From: a virus
Strand: one strand, 5' to 3'
Length of the DNA: 59,416 bases
Virus record (IMG/VR): IMGVR_UViG_3300043470_000794
Location: 1 to 59,416 of that record
Below the pieces are notes generated by a model. It did no database searches. It saw only the letters and a list, made by a program, of their open reading frames with translations, and had not been told where the DNA came from. Below are positions 30,499-39,499 of this stretch, piece by piece. Position numbers and translations under genes: made by a program. Numbering within the stretch: the stretch's first letter is position 1; each line of letters opens with the position of its first letter.

Positions 30499-31019
30499 TA
30501 TTTTAATCCACTAAATGGAGATCCATGCCAAAGACTCTTGGACATTGGCTGCTCACTGTCAGACTTAGATACTGGGACGCAGTTTGGAACCATTCTGCCA
30601 TTCTTTTCTTTCATGCCATCTTGTCTGTATCCAACCCAGCATTTCTTTTCAATGTTGTCCCATTTGTCTTCTTCTTCGTTATCAGACTTATACATGTCAT
30701 CTAAATTATCGTCTTCCATGTCATCATTGTCTGTATCTCTAGATACATCTACATAACCATCTGGGATTACCGCAAATCTACAAGCACCTTCTGGTTCTAC
30801 CTGGAAGTCTAGGATCTCACAAATGTCTCCACCTGCGTATAATGCACAGTTAGAGCACTTAACTCCAATATCAGCATTATCATTGTCTGAGGCTGGTGTG
30901 TAACCTGCCCATATACCAGATCCATCTTCATTAAACTTACCATATTGGTTTGCGATGGAGACTAATGCATCGTGCAATGCCTTTTCATCTGGGGTTAAAA
31001 GATCTTCTAAGCCATTCAT
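30498..31019 (-). CDS. hypothetical protein with PNCVP motif
   Basis: 173 residues. An N-terminal helical domain is followed by four cysteines (CSNCALYAGGDIC and a later C), a very acidic stretch (residues 100-125), and KCWVGYRQDGMKEKNGRMVPNC. The latter motif occurs in several phage head-related proteins. The exact function is unknown. Confidence 0.65.
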   Translation of the reverse strand: MNGLEDLLTPDEKALHDALVSIANQYGKFNEDGSGIWAGYTPASDNDNADIGVKCSNCALYAGGDICEILDFQVEPEGACRFAVIPDGYVDVSRDTDNDDMEDDNLDDMYKSDNEEEDKWDNIEKKCWVGYRQDGMKEKNGRMVPNCVPVSKSDSEQPMSKSLWHGSPFSGLK

Positions 31020-31040
31020 AAATAAATTATAGCATAAGAA

Positions 31041-31073
31041 AGACCAGGATAGTCGTGAGAGTTATCCTGGTCT
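31041..31073 (-). terminator. terminator
   Basis: AGACCAGGATA and TATCCTGGTCT form an 11-bp perfect stem with an 11-base loop; the minus strand continues TTCTT. It follows the leftward gene ending at 31093. Confidence 0.75.
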
Positions 31074-31092
31074 AACCTGGTTTTATTATATA

Positions 31093-31404
31093 TTATTCAG
31101 CCTTTTTATCTACTGAGCTAAATGCTGAGTTGATTTCACTGGCACTTAGCTTACCGTCATCGAGGAAGGCTCTTGCGAGCTTTTCTACGACTGTGGCAAC
31201 ACCAAGAGTACCTGCCATAATTACTGCAGTTAGAGTGTCAATTCCAACGAGGGAACCTGCACCAATGATTGAAAGTCCTGATGCTGCAAATACTGCAACA
31301 ATTCTGAAAAATATATTCCAGACATTTGTTACTGCCTTGGATCCGATTACTTCTTCTCCAGTTGCAGGATCTTTGACTGTTACGTCTACCTTATTCTTTG
31401 TCAT
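31093..31404 (-). CDS. putative holin-like membrane protein
   Basis: 103 residues, with a polar N-terminus and two hydrophobic segments (about residues 28-48 and 52-70), then a charged helical tail. The size, spans and neighbours fit a holin-type protein. It overlaps the next small membrane gene by 14 nt. Confidence 0.58.
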   Translation of the reverse strand: MTKNKVDVTVKDPATGEEVIGSKAVTNVWNIFFRIVAVFAASGLSIIGAGSLVGIDTLTAVIMAGTLGVATVVEKLARAFLDDGKLSASEINSAFSSVDKKAE

Positions 31405-31582
31405 TTTGTTCTCCTTCCCTAAATTTCATTGAAAACAACCATGCTGCTGTGCAGATTAAAACTGCCCATCCTACTACTGTTTTAGCAGACCCATCAAGGA
31501 CTGCCCATGCTATGAACATACCAAGAAGGGTGAATGTTTGGTTTAGTGTTTCACGAAACTTATCTGTTAACCATTTCTTCAT
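31391..31582 (-). CDS. small two-span membrane protein, holin-like
   Basis: 63 residues with two spans (about residues 14-30 and 35-52) and charged ends. Placed between the secreted repeat protein and another two-span protein, each coupled by overlap. A holin/antiholin pair is possible. Confidence 0.55.
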   Translation of the reverse strand: MKKWLTDKFRETLNQTFTLLGMFIAWAVLDGSAKTVVGWAVLICTAAWLFSMKFREGEQNDKE

Positions 31583-33411
31583 TATCTTATCCTCCCTGTT
31601 ATTAAATTAGTTGTTGATATTACCTGTCCAACAATAATGGACGCAACAACTACTATTTGTGATTCTTTGCGTTGTTCTGGTGTCATGTCTGCACCAACGT
31701 TAGCAAAAGCTTTTAATGCCTTACCTGGATCTGTTAAAACTGTTAGTAATAGTTCGCTGGGGTCTGAAAATATCTCTATCGCATCAGCAACCTCTGCTGT
31801 AAGGATTACACCGTTCTCCAACATAATTGGTTGATTTGGGGGCAAATCTTCGTAGTCAAGACCAGATGCTTCAAAATCCTCAAAAGATACTGCATCCATT
31901 GGACCATACTCTGTAAGCAATTCATTTAAAGCAACTGATTCCTCTAAAGTCAATCCGTCTATGATATTATTATTAGATGGAAGATCAGTGGTTTCAGGAC
32001 TTGGATCAGGAGTTGGACTCTCAGTTGAATCTGGAACTAATGGTTCTGGAGATGAAGTCTCTGGCTCAGGAGTTGGGGATGGAACTACAACAGGTTCTTC
32101 AGGCTGCAACGGAGATTCTGAGGGACTTAAAGAAGGGGTTGGACTAGGTGAAGGCGTTTCTGAAGGCTGTACAGAGGTTTCTGACGGCTGTGGGCTTGGC
32201 TCTGTTGGCTGGGGTGACGGTTCTAATGTTGGCGTTTGTGATTCTGACGGCTGTGGTTCAGGGCTGGCAGTAAGACTTGGGGTTGGACTAGGCTCTATTG
32301 GGCATACTTCATTCCAGGAAATAATAGATCCATCCCAGCAATTAATATTCGGTGGTATAGGTGGACACTGAGCATCCCAATTAACTTCTGATCCATCCCA
32401 ACACTCAATCGGTGGTGGCATTTGTGGACAGGTTTCATTCCAGGAAATAACTTCTTCATTCCAGCAAACAATATCTGGTGGGGTTGGCGTACACTCTGAT
32501 TCATAATGTACGATAGACCCATCCCAACAAGTTACTTGAGGTTCTATCGGACAGGTACCATTCCAAGGAACTGATGTTCCGTCCCAACATTGGACAGCAG
32601 GAGGCTCAGGGGGGCAAGTGCTATTCCAAGGAACCGTTGAGCTATCCCAACAAATTATGTCAGGTGGGCTGGATGGACATTCTGATTCATAGTTTGTTAT
32701 TGTTCCATCCCAACAGGTATATGTTGGTTCTGTTGGACATGTATTAGGAGCATAAACTGTGCTTCCATCCCAACATTGAGTTGGAACTAAAGGTGGCTCT
32801 GTAAAGTTTGATGGTGTTGGTGCAGGTGAAACTTCAATTGGTATTCCAGCATCGCCAACGTCAAAGGCTGCAGCCATGGTTACAACGGGCTGACCGTACT
32901 CATACCTAATTGCTCTTCTTGCATCTGGGGGAAGTGGTGTCATTGTGGTAATCTCACCATGCCAGTTGCCATTTGGGAACTTATTTACAACTAATCTCAT
33001 CTGGGTTAGAGGACCACTTGACTGTGGAAATGGTCGCACAGACCATTCTATACAAAAAGAATCATTGTTGTATCCATAAGAGGTATAAGCTCCTGGACCA
33101 AAAGAAACCCAGTCTCTACCTGCAACAGAAACAGAAGGAGTTTGAGGATAGTCATGAAACGTGCCATCTGGTTGACCAAAGGTTACAGTTGCATTAGTAC
33201 TGTAATATACCCTATCGTATTCTGTTGATCCAAGCTTTAAAGAAAACGGAAGAAGCATTTGAAAAGAACCATCATCGTCACCAGTTACAGTAGACATGTT
33301 GCAAACTAAAGGAGGGTTTGCGTATGATGCTGGGCTAATTAAGAAAATACCTAAAATACCAGCTAAACATGTTATTAAAACATAAGAAATAAGCCTTTTA
33401 AGTTTTTTCAA
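31582..33411 (-). CDS. secreted CWDG-repeat protein
   Basis: 609 residues. A clear signal peptide (about residues 1-31, ending SYA) is followed by a beta-rich domain (about 35-210, with FVPLP-type turns and GQPDGTFHDYP) and eight tandem Cys repeats of about 20 residues built on CWDG(S/T), NE/ES and CP motifs (about 215-375). A long Pro/Ser/Glu-rich linker (375-480) and a C-terminal domain with a hydrophobic stretch (VVVASIIVGQVISTT) complete it. Each repeat keeps two cysteines, probably disulphide-bonded outside the cell. It may coat or bind the host envelope; I do not recognise a family for the repeat. Confidence 0.72.
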   Translation of the reverse strand: MKKLKRLISYVLITCLAGILGIFLISPASYANPPLVCNMSTVTGDDDGSFQMLLPFSLKLGSTEYDRVYYSTNATVTFGQPDGTFHDYPQTPSVSVAGRDWVSFGPGAYTSYGYNNDSFCIEWSVRPFPQSSGPLTQMRLVVNKFPNGNWHGEITTMTPLPPDARRAIRYEYGQPVVTMAAAFDVGDAGIPIEVSPAPTPSNFTEPPLVPTQCWDGSTVYAPNTCPTEPTYTCWDGTITNYESECPSSPPDIICWDSSTVPWNSTCPPEPPAVQCWDGTSVPWNGTCPIEPQVTCWDGSIVHYESECTPTPPDIVCWNEEVISWNETCPQMPPPIECWDGSEVNWDAQCPPIPPNINCWDGSIISWNEVCPIEPSPTPSLTASPEPQPSESQTPTLEPSPQPTEPSPQPSETSVQPSETPSPSPTPSLSPSESPLQPEEPVVVPSPTPEPETSSPEPLVPDSTESPTPDPSPETTDLPSNNNIIDGLTLEESVALNELLTEYGPMDAVSFEDFEASGLDYEDLPPNQPIMLENGVILTAEVADAIEIFSDPSELLLTVLTDPGKALKAFANVGADMTPEQRKESQIVVVASIIVGQVISTTNLITGRIR

Positions 33412-33482
33412 TTCTCTTTCTCCCGTATTAGCCTATCTTGAGACTAATAGTTTAATTATAACATTGGGGAGATTTAAATTAG

Positions 33483-34511
33483 TTATACAAGAGCGTGAGG
33501 CTTACTTTCACTTACCGAGAGACTTGAAACTTCGATATACATTGATCCTTCATATAAGTCTCTAAGATTATGTTCTCCAGAGTAGGAGCATCCACTTCCA
33601 AGACCACCACGAATATCACTAAATATTTTATCTACTGGTCCCTTGTGTGCAATTTTTGTTGCAACACCTTCTGCAATAGGAACATCTTTTCCTTGGTTAG
33701 CTTCTTTACTTGCCATACCTCTAAAAATTTTATACTTTCCAGAGCCATCAATAAGTAGTCTTCCAGGTGATTCATCTGTACCAGCCAACATAGACCCAAG
33801 CATTACGGCATCAGCACCTGCAGCAAAAGCCTTAATCATATCTCCAGTATTTCTTATTCCGCCATCAGCAATTATTGTTGTATTTATACCAGACTCTTCT
33901 TTCCATTCTTTGATTTCCATAATGGATGCTAGAGTAGGAATTCCGTGACCAGAAACTAATCTAGTAGTGCATACTGAGCCACCACCAATTCCAACACGAA
34001 TAGAGTCTGCACCTGCTTCTGACAAGGCTTCAAAACCAAACTTAGTAGATACATTTCCAGCCATTAAGTGAAAACTGGTACCAAATGTATCCCTAATCTT
34101 TTTAACCGCTTCTACAGCGTAACTACTGTGTCCATTTGCGGTATCTACAAGGATCGCTGAGGCACCAGAAAGCAATAGTTTTCCAGTGTCCTCCAAGTAT
34201 GTTCTTTTTGCTCCCACAGAAGCACCAACTGCTAAGTCCTGTAAACATAAATTCTGCACTATTCTTTGTTGTTTCTTTATGTCCATAAATCTATGAATCA
34301 TTCCAAGACCACCTGCTTTTGCAATTGCAACTGCCATTTCTTCTTCACAGACAGTATCCATTGGTGCTGCAATTACAGGAAAGGTTAGGTGCGAACCTTT
34401 GCCAAAAGGCATTCTTAAATCAATTTCTGATCTACTCTGAACATTTGATGTTTGTGGAACCATTAAAATATCATCAAAGCATAGTTGTCTTTGTTGTTTG
34501 TATTTAATCAC
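33483..34511 (-). CDS. IMP dehydrogenase / GMP reductase family enzyme, no CBS domains
   Basis: 342 residues, GTG start overlapping the upstream stop by one base. The TIM barrel pattern includes [42 protein letters not shown] and [15 protein letters not shown] with the catalytic Cys, then [17 protein letters not shown] and [13 protein letters not shown]. The length (342) is that of GMP reductase or CBS-less IMPDH. IMPDH makes XMP from IMP; GMP reductase does the reverse step from GMP to IMP. I cannot decide from sequence alone. Probably a nucleotide-supply gene. Confidence 0.88.
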   Translation of the reverse strand: MIKYKQQRQLCFDDILMVPQTSNVQSRSEIDLRMPFGKGSHLTFPVIAAPMDTVCEEEMAVAIAKAGGLGMIHRFMDIKKQQRIVQNLCLQDLAVGASVGAKRTYLEDTGKLLLSGASAILVDTANGHSSYAVEAVKKIRDTFGTSFHLMAGNVSTKFGFEALSEAGADSIRVGIGGGSVCTTRLVSGHGIPTLASIMEIKEWKEESGINTTIIADGGIRNTGDMIKAFAAGADAVMLGSMLAGTDESPGRLLIDGSGKYKIFRGMASKEANQGKDVPIAEGVATKIAHKGPVDKIFSDIRGGLGSGCSYSGEHNLRDLYEGSMYIEVSSLSVSESKPHALV

Positions 34512-34696
34512 TATTCTTCTTCCAGGGTTTCGTATTGGATTCCAAGCTCATCGTATGGAATAAAGTCTTCATTCATTACAATTTCATCGTACTCTGTGCC
34601 ATTATAAAAATATCTAACACGGGATGAGTGAGCACCAAAAGAAACTAATTCAGCAGTTACATGCTCTTCAATCATCCAAACAAGACGGTGAAACAT
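34511..34696 (-). CDS. small hypothetical protein
   Basis: 61 residues, acidic C-terminus. Its ATG follows the upstream stop and its stop overlaps the GuaB-family GTG start. Unknown. Confidence 0.62.
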   Translation of the reverse strand: MFHRLVWMIEEHVTAELVSFGAHSSRVRYFYNGTEYDEIVMNEDFIPYDELGIQYETLEEE

Positions 34697-34954
34697 TTAA
34701 GATATGCTCCTTGGTGGATCGCCTTTAGCACCTTCAAAGTGGCAGGTTATACCGTATGACTCCACAGTTTTACGAAGTATCTGTAGGTATTCCATAAAAC
34801 TTAATTGCTGTCCACTAGACAAAGACATAATCTGGTTTTCATAAATTCTAAGAGAAAGATATTTGTCCATATCTACAAAGTCTACAACCAATCCTTTATA
34901 AGGTGGCTTGATTTGAGATAAAGATTTTCTCATATCATTTGTGATGTTAACCAT
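34697..34954 (-). CDS. hypothetical protein
   Basis: 85 residues, alpha/beta (YKGLVVDFVDMDKYLSLRIY). It overlaps the WhiB gene by 8 nt. Unknown. Confidence 0.62.
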   Translation of the reverse strand: MVNITNDMRKSLSQIKPPYKGLVVDFVDMDKYLSLRIYENQIMSLSSGQQLSFMEYLQILRKTVESYGITCHFEGAKGDPPRSIS

Positions 34955-35225
34955 CTACAGCCTCCAATATTTCTATCCACTTATCTTTTGTCTTATGAGC
35001 ATTCTTAGTATTGTTTACTTCACCATCAACTAAGTAAACACCACCCCATACACCCCATTCAGAGTTTGTTGTTCCATGAAAAAAGCAGTCTGAAATTACT
35101 GGACAAGTTAAACAAATTTCATCAACAGTCTTGGCAAGAACTGGATCCTCTTCATACTTATCAAAAAACAGTTCCCTATCAAATGATCTACATTTGGCTT
35201 TTACTACCCACTCTTCACTAAGCAT
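34947..35225 (-). CDS. WhiB-like transcription regulator
   Basis: 92 residues from the ATG overlapping the upstream stop (35249 is an alternative start). Four cysteines in WhiB spacing: C12, then C-L-T-C and a later C (ICLTCPVISDC), followed by the WGVWGG turn typical of Wbl proteins. These Fe-S regulators bind the main sigma factor and are almost confined to actinobacteria and their phages. It is a candidate partner for the unusual promoter elements of the rightward module. Confidence 0.85.
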   Translation of the reverse strand: MLSEEWVVKAKCRSFDRELFFDKYEEDPVLAKTVDEICLTCPVISDCFFHGTTNSEWGVWGGVYLVDGEVNNTKNAHKTKDKWIEILEAVDG

Positions 35226-35424
35226 ATTTTTTAGGAACCTTCCAGCCACTTCTATCTAACTCGTAAGTTCTGTAGAATCCCCAAGCACCATTAAGTCTAA
35301 TTCCAGCATTAGAAAACTCAGCTTTAAAATCCTTTTTGAAATCTATAATCTTCCAACCATCCCAAGATAGGTTGCTATTCTTTTCTACAATGCTATGTGC
35401 AGTATTGTAATCTACGGTAATCAT
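35218..35424 (-). CDS. small hypothetical protein
   Basis: 68 residues, aromatic and basic (LSWDGWKIIDFKKDFKAEFS). It overlaps the WhiB start. Unknown. Confidence 0.62.
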   Translation of the reverse strand: MITVDYNTAHSIVEKNSNLSWDGWKIIDFKKDFKAEFSNAGIRLNGAWGFYRTYELDRSGWKVPKKYA

Positions 35425-35443
35425 TTATATTTTCCTAATACTT

Positions 35444-35812
35444 CTAGTATCTGTAAAATGCTGCTTCAACATTGTGTTGCTCAGCCTTGCTTATAATTGG
35501 ATCAAAAAACTTATCACGATCATTTTTTGTATTGAAAGAAATAACGTAGTCTAAGTCATATGTTTCAAAATTAGATAAAACTTCTCTAAAACTAACCCTA
35601 TTAAACTTAATCTTCATTTTGTTTTGTTTAATTAAATCTTCACTTCTATTTACAAACTCAGCAGTAAAGTTATTAATCTTATGTGGACCAGCAGTAAGGA
35701 TGTCAATTCTATTATCTGCAGCCCCAACTGTACTTTGAAGTGCCACTGCCATGCCTCTCATGAAGGTGCCATAGTCTTCAAACGACTCTGTGCCATAAAC
35801 TAAAATCTTCAT
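35444..35812 (-). CDS. Rossmann-like hypothetical protein
   Basis: 122 residues with an N-terminal MKILVYGTESFEDYGTF, a beta strand/loop like SLOG or YspA-type nucleotide-binding proteins, and a second beta-alpha pattern (YDLDYVISFNTKND). No catalytic motif is certain. Confidence 0.6.
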   Translation of the reverse strand: MKILVYGTESFEDYGTFMRGMAVALQSTVGAADNRIDILTAGPHKINNFTAEFVNRSEDLIKQNKMKIKFNRVSFREVLSNFETYDLDYVISFNTKNDRDKFFDPIISKAEQHNVEAAFYRY

Positions 35813-35871
35813 AACTTTCCTTTATTTGTACGGACTTCTATTATATCAATTGTTACTGTCATTGTCAAGGT

Positions 35872-36606
35872 TTAATCGTAATTTTTTTTAGACCATTGAT
35901 TTTTTACATAGTTTCCAAAGGAGGTGAGCCTTAGCCAAGACTCCTGTTTTCGACTGTGCACATCTCCAGGATAATAATCAAATTCTGCTTTCCAGTCTTC
36001 TCTTTTAAATGGAGTAACTTTAACAATTGGTGTACCACGTTTTAATAACCCCTCAAAGCCTTCCTTTAAGTGAAAAGGTATTGGAAGAGCAGCATCATAT
36101 TTATCGGTATCTACAACCGCATCAAATGGCTTAAAGGGTAAGTCATTGTGTCCAATTGCCGAAGAGATTCTTGTAGAATATCCTGGAGGTGTTCTAATGC
36201 ACCACATGTTTATGAACTTAAACACATGCTTATTGTATCCATCTGGAGCTTTTAAGTGATTATCCCCATCAATGTTGTACTCAAGCACTTCCCTGGTTGT
36301 TTTCCAAGTAAATATTGGATTATATTCTCCATCTTCTGTTGGACGATTTGTAACCTGAACATCTGCCCATAGCGGAATAATATATCCTTCTGTTATTGAA
36401 TCTAGCAGAGACACACATTTTTTTGGAGACAAATTATTTCTAAGATTATTTAAAATAAATTTTTTCCCAGTGGGATTTTCTTCGTTTTTTATGTATGGAG
36501 GCATATCTCTCCACCATTTTGGAATATTATTTTTTGCAGGATATGGTTTATCTGCTAAATCCCAAGCCCATTCATTTACTGCAATAAATTTAATTTTTTT
36601 AGCCAT
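35872..36606 (-). CDS. unrecognised family, paralogue A
   Basis: 244 residues. It shares with two neighbours the blocks PYPAKNNIPKWWRDMPPY, GYIIPLWADV, PPGYSTRISS, AVVDTDK and FEGLLKRGTPIVKVTPFKRE. No membrane segment or signal. It starts next to paralogue B and is cotranscribed. The family is unknown to me; a structural or glycan-binding role is possible from the context of fibres. Confidence 0.7.
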   Translation of the reverse strand: MAKKIKFIAVNEWAWDLADKPYPAKNNIPKWWRDMPPYIKNEENPTGKKFILNNLRNNLSPKKCVSLLDSITEGYIIPLWADVQVTNRPTEDGEYNPIFTWKTTREVLEYNIDGDNHLKAPDGYNKHVFKFINMWCIRTPPGYSTRISSAIGHNDLPFKPFDAVVDTDKYDAALPIPFHLKEGFEGLLKRGTPIVKVTPFKREDWKAEFDYYPGDVHSRKQESWLRLTSFGNYVKNQWSKKNYD

Positions 36607-37349
36607 TACTTAAATTCCTTTTTTGTCCAAACAAATCTTTTATAGTGATTTTTTATATGTGAGTTAAATGCAACTTCTTCCATTATACTGTATTCGCCAT
36701 CCTTTAAAGAACTATATTCTGATTCCCAAGAATCTCTTTTAAATGGAATAACTTGAACCATTGGTGTACCTTTTTCAACAATTCCTTCAAAACCTTCCTT
36801 TATCCAAAATGGCGGTAAGATTGAAAGAGTTAATTTATCTGTATCTAATACTGCACCAATTGCTTTAAACGGACTATTTTCGTTTGCATAAGGATCAGTT
36901 ACTAAACAGGAATATCCTTTTGGTGTTCTAAAGTCCCAACCATTCATCCACTTAAAAACAAATGGACTATATCCATCTGGAGTTGTTAGACCAGTAACTC
37001 CATCATTTCCACCACTACCCCATCCTCCATGCATTTCAAACGGGGTTGATTTTGTTCTCCAAAACAAGTGTGGTTGATTATTTATTTGTCTTACCTCTAC
37101 ATCAGCCCACAGTGGGATAATATATCCAGTGGTAAAAGTATCATACATAGGGGTACACATTTTTGGGGTTACACTACTAGCTCCGTATCTTACCGTTAGC
37201 ATTCTTTTGCCATCTTCAACTTCATTGTATGAGGGCATTTCCTTATACCATTTTGGAAGGTAATGTTTTGCAGGATATGGTTTTGGTGCTACTTTTTCAA
37301 AATATGGAGACCTTGCAACAAACTCTATTTTTGTTTTTTTGTTAAACAT
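36606..37349 (-). CDS. unrecognised family, paralogue B
   Basis: 247 residues, with KPYPAKHYLPKWYKEMPSY, GYIIPLWADVEV, TPKGYSCLVTDP, AVLDTDK and KEGFEGIVEKGTPMVQVIPFKR. It overlaps paralogue A by one base and is nearer to A than to paralogue C. Confidence 0.7.
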   Translation of the reverse strand: MFNKKTKIEFVARSPYFEKVAPKPYPAKHYLPKWYKEMPSYNEVEDGKRMLTVRYGASSVTPKMCTPMYDTFTTGYIIPLWADVEVRQINNQPHLFWRTKSTPFEMHGGWGSGGNDGVTGLTTPDGYSPFVFKWMNGWDFRTPKGYSCLVTDPYANENSPFKAIGAVLDTDKLTLSILPPFWIKEGFEGIVEKGTPMVQVIPFKRDSWESEYSSLKDGEYSIMEEVAFNSHIKNHYKRFVWTKKEFK

Positions 37350-37350
37350 T

Positions 37351-37986
37351 CTATAACTCTAGTTCTAGTTGATCTGAAACAGCTAAATTTGTTCTTGGAT
37401 AAGGGTCTTCCCATCCAAAACCAGTAGATCGTTCATATTTTCTTAAAGTAAGTATAGCGTCTATTACTCCCAACCTATACTGATCAGAATTTCTATCTGG
37501 ATCATCAATTCTATTTCCGTATCTAATATCTAATAAGTCATAAATTGGTCTATAAATATTTCTAAAATTAAATAAAGAGTTTATAAACATGTTTGACACT
37601 GGCTCAGCAGACCCTGCCCGTTTTAATTCTGATACGGCTAACTCACAAATATACATCATCTCAGGCTCTACCATGTTGTTTACACAATAGGTAAAAGTAG
37701 AATATACTATTAATGCTCTTACCTGATCTTCTGTAAGCCCATTAATTTCTTTATTGGCTAGTAACTCTTTTGCTTTATCGTAATTTAAGTCTTTCCAAAT
37801 TGCTTCTTTTTCATGAGAAAGAACTTCATCTAAATACTTTTCTATATTTGTTTGATGAAACTTTTCGTGATCATGTATCCTATTTTCAGGATCTAAAACA
37901 TGTGTGTGCCTATAGCTAAACTTTCCAATATGCTCATGGTTTTCTGCATCTTTATGTGTATGGTCGTGTTCTGGTAAAACTGTCAT
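37351..37986 (-). CDS. hypothetical protein with His-rich N-terminus
   Basis: 211 residues. The first 45 residues hold about ten histidines (EHDHTHKDAENHEH then HTHVLD and HDHEKFH), a possible metal-binding tail like those of the nearby collar fibres. The remainder is helical. It lies between paralogues B and C with 1-nt gaps, so it probably shares their operon. Confidence 0.65.
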   Translation of the reverse strand: MTVLPEHDHTHKDAENHEHIGKFSYRHTHVLDPENRIHDHEKFHQTNIEKYLDEVLSHEKEAIWKDLNYDKAKELLANKEINGLTEDQVRALIVYSTFTYCVNNMVEPEMMYICELAVSELKRAGSAEPVSNMFINSLFNFRNIYRPIYDLLDIRYGNRIDDPDRNSDQYRLGVIDAILTLRKYERSTGFGWEDPYPRTNLAVSDQLELEL

Positions 37987-37987
37987 T

Positions 37988-38698
37988 TTAACTCCAATCC
38001 TTTAATGATCTAAAATTATCCTTATATCTATTTTGAATTTTTCTTTCTGCTTTTTTCCAAATACTATCAAACAAGCTGTTATACTTATTAATTTTAATTT
38101 TCCAAGATTCTCTTTTAAATGGAATAATTTGAATCATTGGCGTTCCAGCTGGAATCAGTCCTTCAAAATCTTTTCTTATAAAGAATGGAAAATTTACTGG
38201 TATGGGGTGCTTGTCTGTGTCTACAATTGCTGGTAAGCATTCAAAAGGTAGGTCATCTCTTAAAATTGGACTAATAAATATTGAAGAATATCCTTTTGGC
38301 GTTTTTGTTATCCAAGTATTTATGAATTTATATCCTAAAGGATAGAATTCTTTTGGAATGGTAAATTGATCATATTGATGTGCTGGATGACTCTCAATGC
38401 ATGTAAAGTTATTAATTCCCCAAGCAAAATTTAGAGATCCATCTTCATTTTTTGAAACATAAATGTCTGCTGGTGTTTTAATTATGTAGCCAGCTGAAAT
38501 TAGATCGAATATAGGCATACACGCCTTGATGGTAGTATTAAACGTTCCAACCTCTGTAGAAATAATTTTTTGTCCTCCAGAATACCTGTCTTGTTTTTTA
38601 TACCATTCTGGAATAATATTTTTTGCAGAAACTGGTTCATCAAAAATATCCTGGTACATGCTTGCTGAAGGATAAAAATTAATAATATTTTTCTTCAT
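37988..38698 (-). CDS. unrecognised family, paralogue C
   Basis: 236 residues, the most diverged copy: PVSAKNIIPEWYKKQ, GYIIKTPADIYV, TPKGYSSIFISPI, AIVDTDK and FEGLIPAGTPMIQIIPFKRE. First of the four-gene run, so the most upstream copy. Confidence 0.68.
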   Translation of the reverse strand: MKKNIINFYPSASMYQDIFDEPVSAKNIIPEWYKKQDRYSGGQKIISTEVGTFNTTIKACMPIFDLISAGYIIKTPADIYVSKNEDGSLNFAWGINNFTCIESHPAHQYDQFTIPKEFYPLGYKFINTWITKTPKGYSSIFISPILRDDLPFECLPAIVDTDKHPIPVNFPFFIRKDFEGLIPAGTPMIQIIPFKRESWKIKINKYNSLFDSIWKKAERKIQNRYKDNFRSLKDWS

Positions 38699-38712
38699 GA
38701 ATTTCTTTCTTT

Positions 38713-39489
38713 TTAGGCTTTTATAAAGTATAGCACATTCGCATAAGGAATGCCAACATCTGTAGAAACATAATTGGTTATGCTGGTTGTAGTTGCGGTT
38801 GTTAAGCTAGCTGCATGTGAATGTAGGGTAGCTGTGTTAGCTCCCATACCTAGTGATAAAGCAGAAGCAGGAGTATGGCTATGGGCAGCAGTTGAGCCTC
38901 CAGTAAGTGAGTTTGCCGAGGTAATATCTGTATTATGTGTATGGTTTCCATTTAATCCGCCACCTGATACTCCAGCTGAACCATTTTTATTAACATTTGG
39001 ACCAATTTCCCCAACTGATCCAGATTCAAAAGTATGAGTATGACTAGTATCCGTTGCATTATTTCCAACACTATTCCAAGTAACAGTATGATCATGAGTT
39101 ACGTTTTGATTATTTAAAGTAAAACTATTATTTGTTGCTGTAATGGTATGATCATGACCGATGCTTGTTACTCTTGTTCCTACAGTATTTACGTTATGAA
39201 AAGTAGCAGATGTTCCAGCTATGGCAACCTTAGAAGTTGCAAGACTTGGAACGTTAAAAGATGTAATTCCAGTTCCTCCATATAAAATACCAATTGCTGA
39301 AAACAAATTAGCATACTGAGGACTTGTAGATGCATTTAAAACTCTACCATCGCATGGTATAAGACCTATACTAAGATAAGTTGCATCAGAGTACTTTGAA
39401 AATGGTGCAGCGAGTGTAACTATTCCTCCAGTTGGAACATAGGAGTAAAGAGAAGTAGAGTCTATTTTATCTGATTCAAAGTATGCCAT
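38713..39489 (-). CDS. tail collar fibre protein 1
   Basis: 258 residues. The N-terminal collar-type segment (LIPCDGRVLNASTSPQYANL with LYGGTGITSFNVPSL) is followed by a Ser/Thr/Asn-rich part with many HxH elements (GHDHTI, THDHTV, HTHT). In T4-like short fibres such pairs bind metal ions in a trimer. It forms a set of three similar genes. Confidence 0.78.
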   Translation of the reverse strand: MAYFESDKIDSTSLYSYVPTGGIVTLAAPFSKYSDATYLSIGLIPCDGRVLNASTSPQYANLFSAIGILYGGTGITSFNVPSLATSKVAIAGTSATFHNVNTVGTRVTSIGHDHTITATNNSFTLNNQNVTHDHTVTWNSVGNNATDTSHTHTFESGSVGEIGPNVNKNGSAGVSGGGLNGNHTHNTDITSANSLTGGSTAAHSHTPASALSLGMGANTATLHSHAASLTTATTTSITNYVSTDVGIPYANVLYFIKA

Positions 39490-39499
39490 AGTAATAACC

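Noticed and set aside
31961-32371. A 136-codon rightward Gly/Ser-rich frame
   Set aside because: Antisense shadow of the Pro/Ser linker of the secreted repeat protein.
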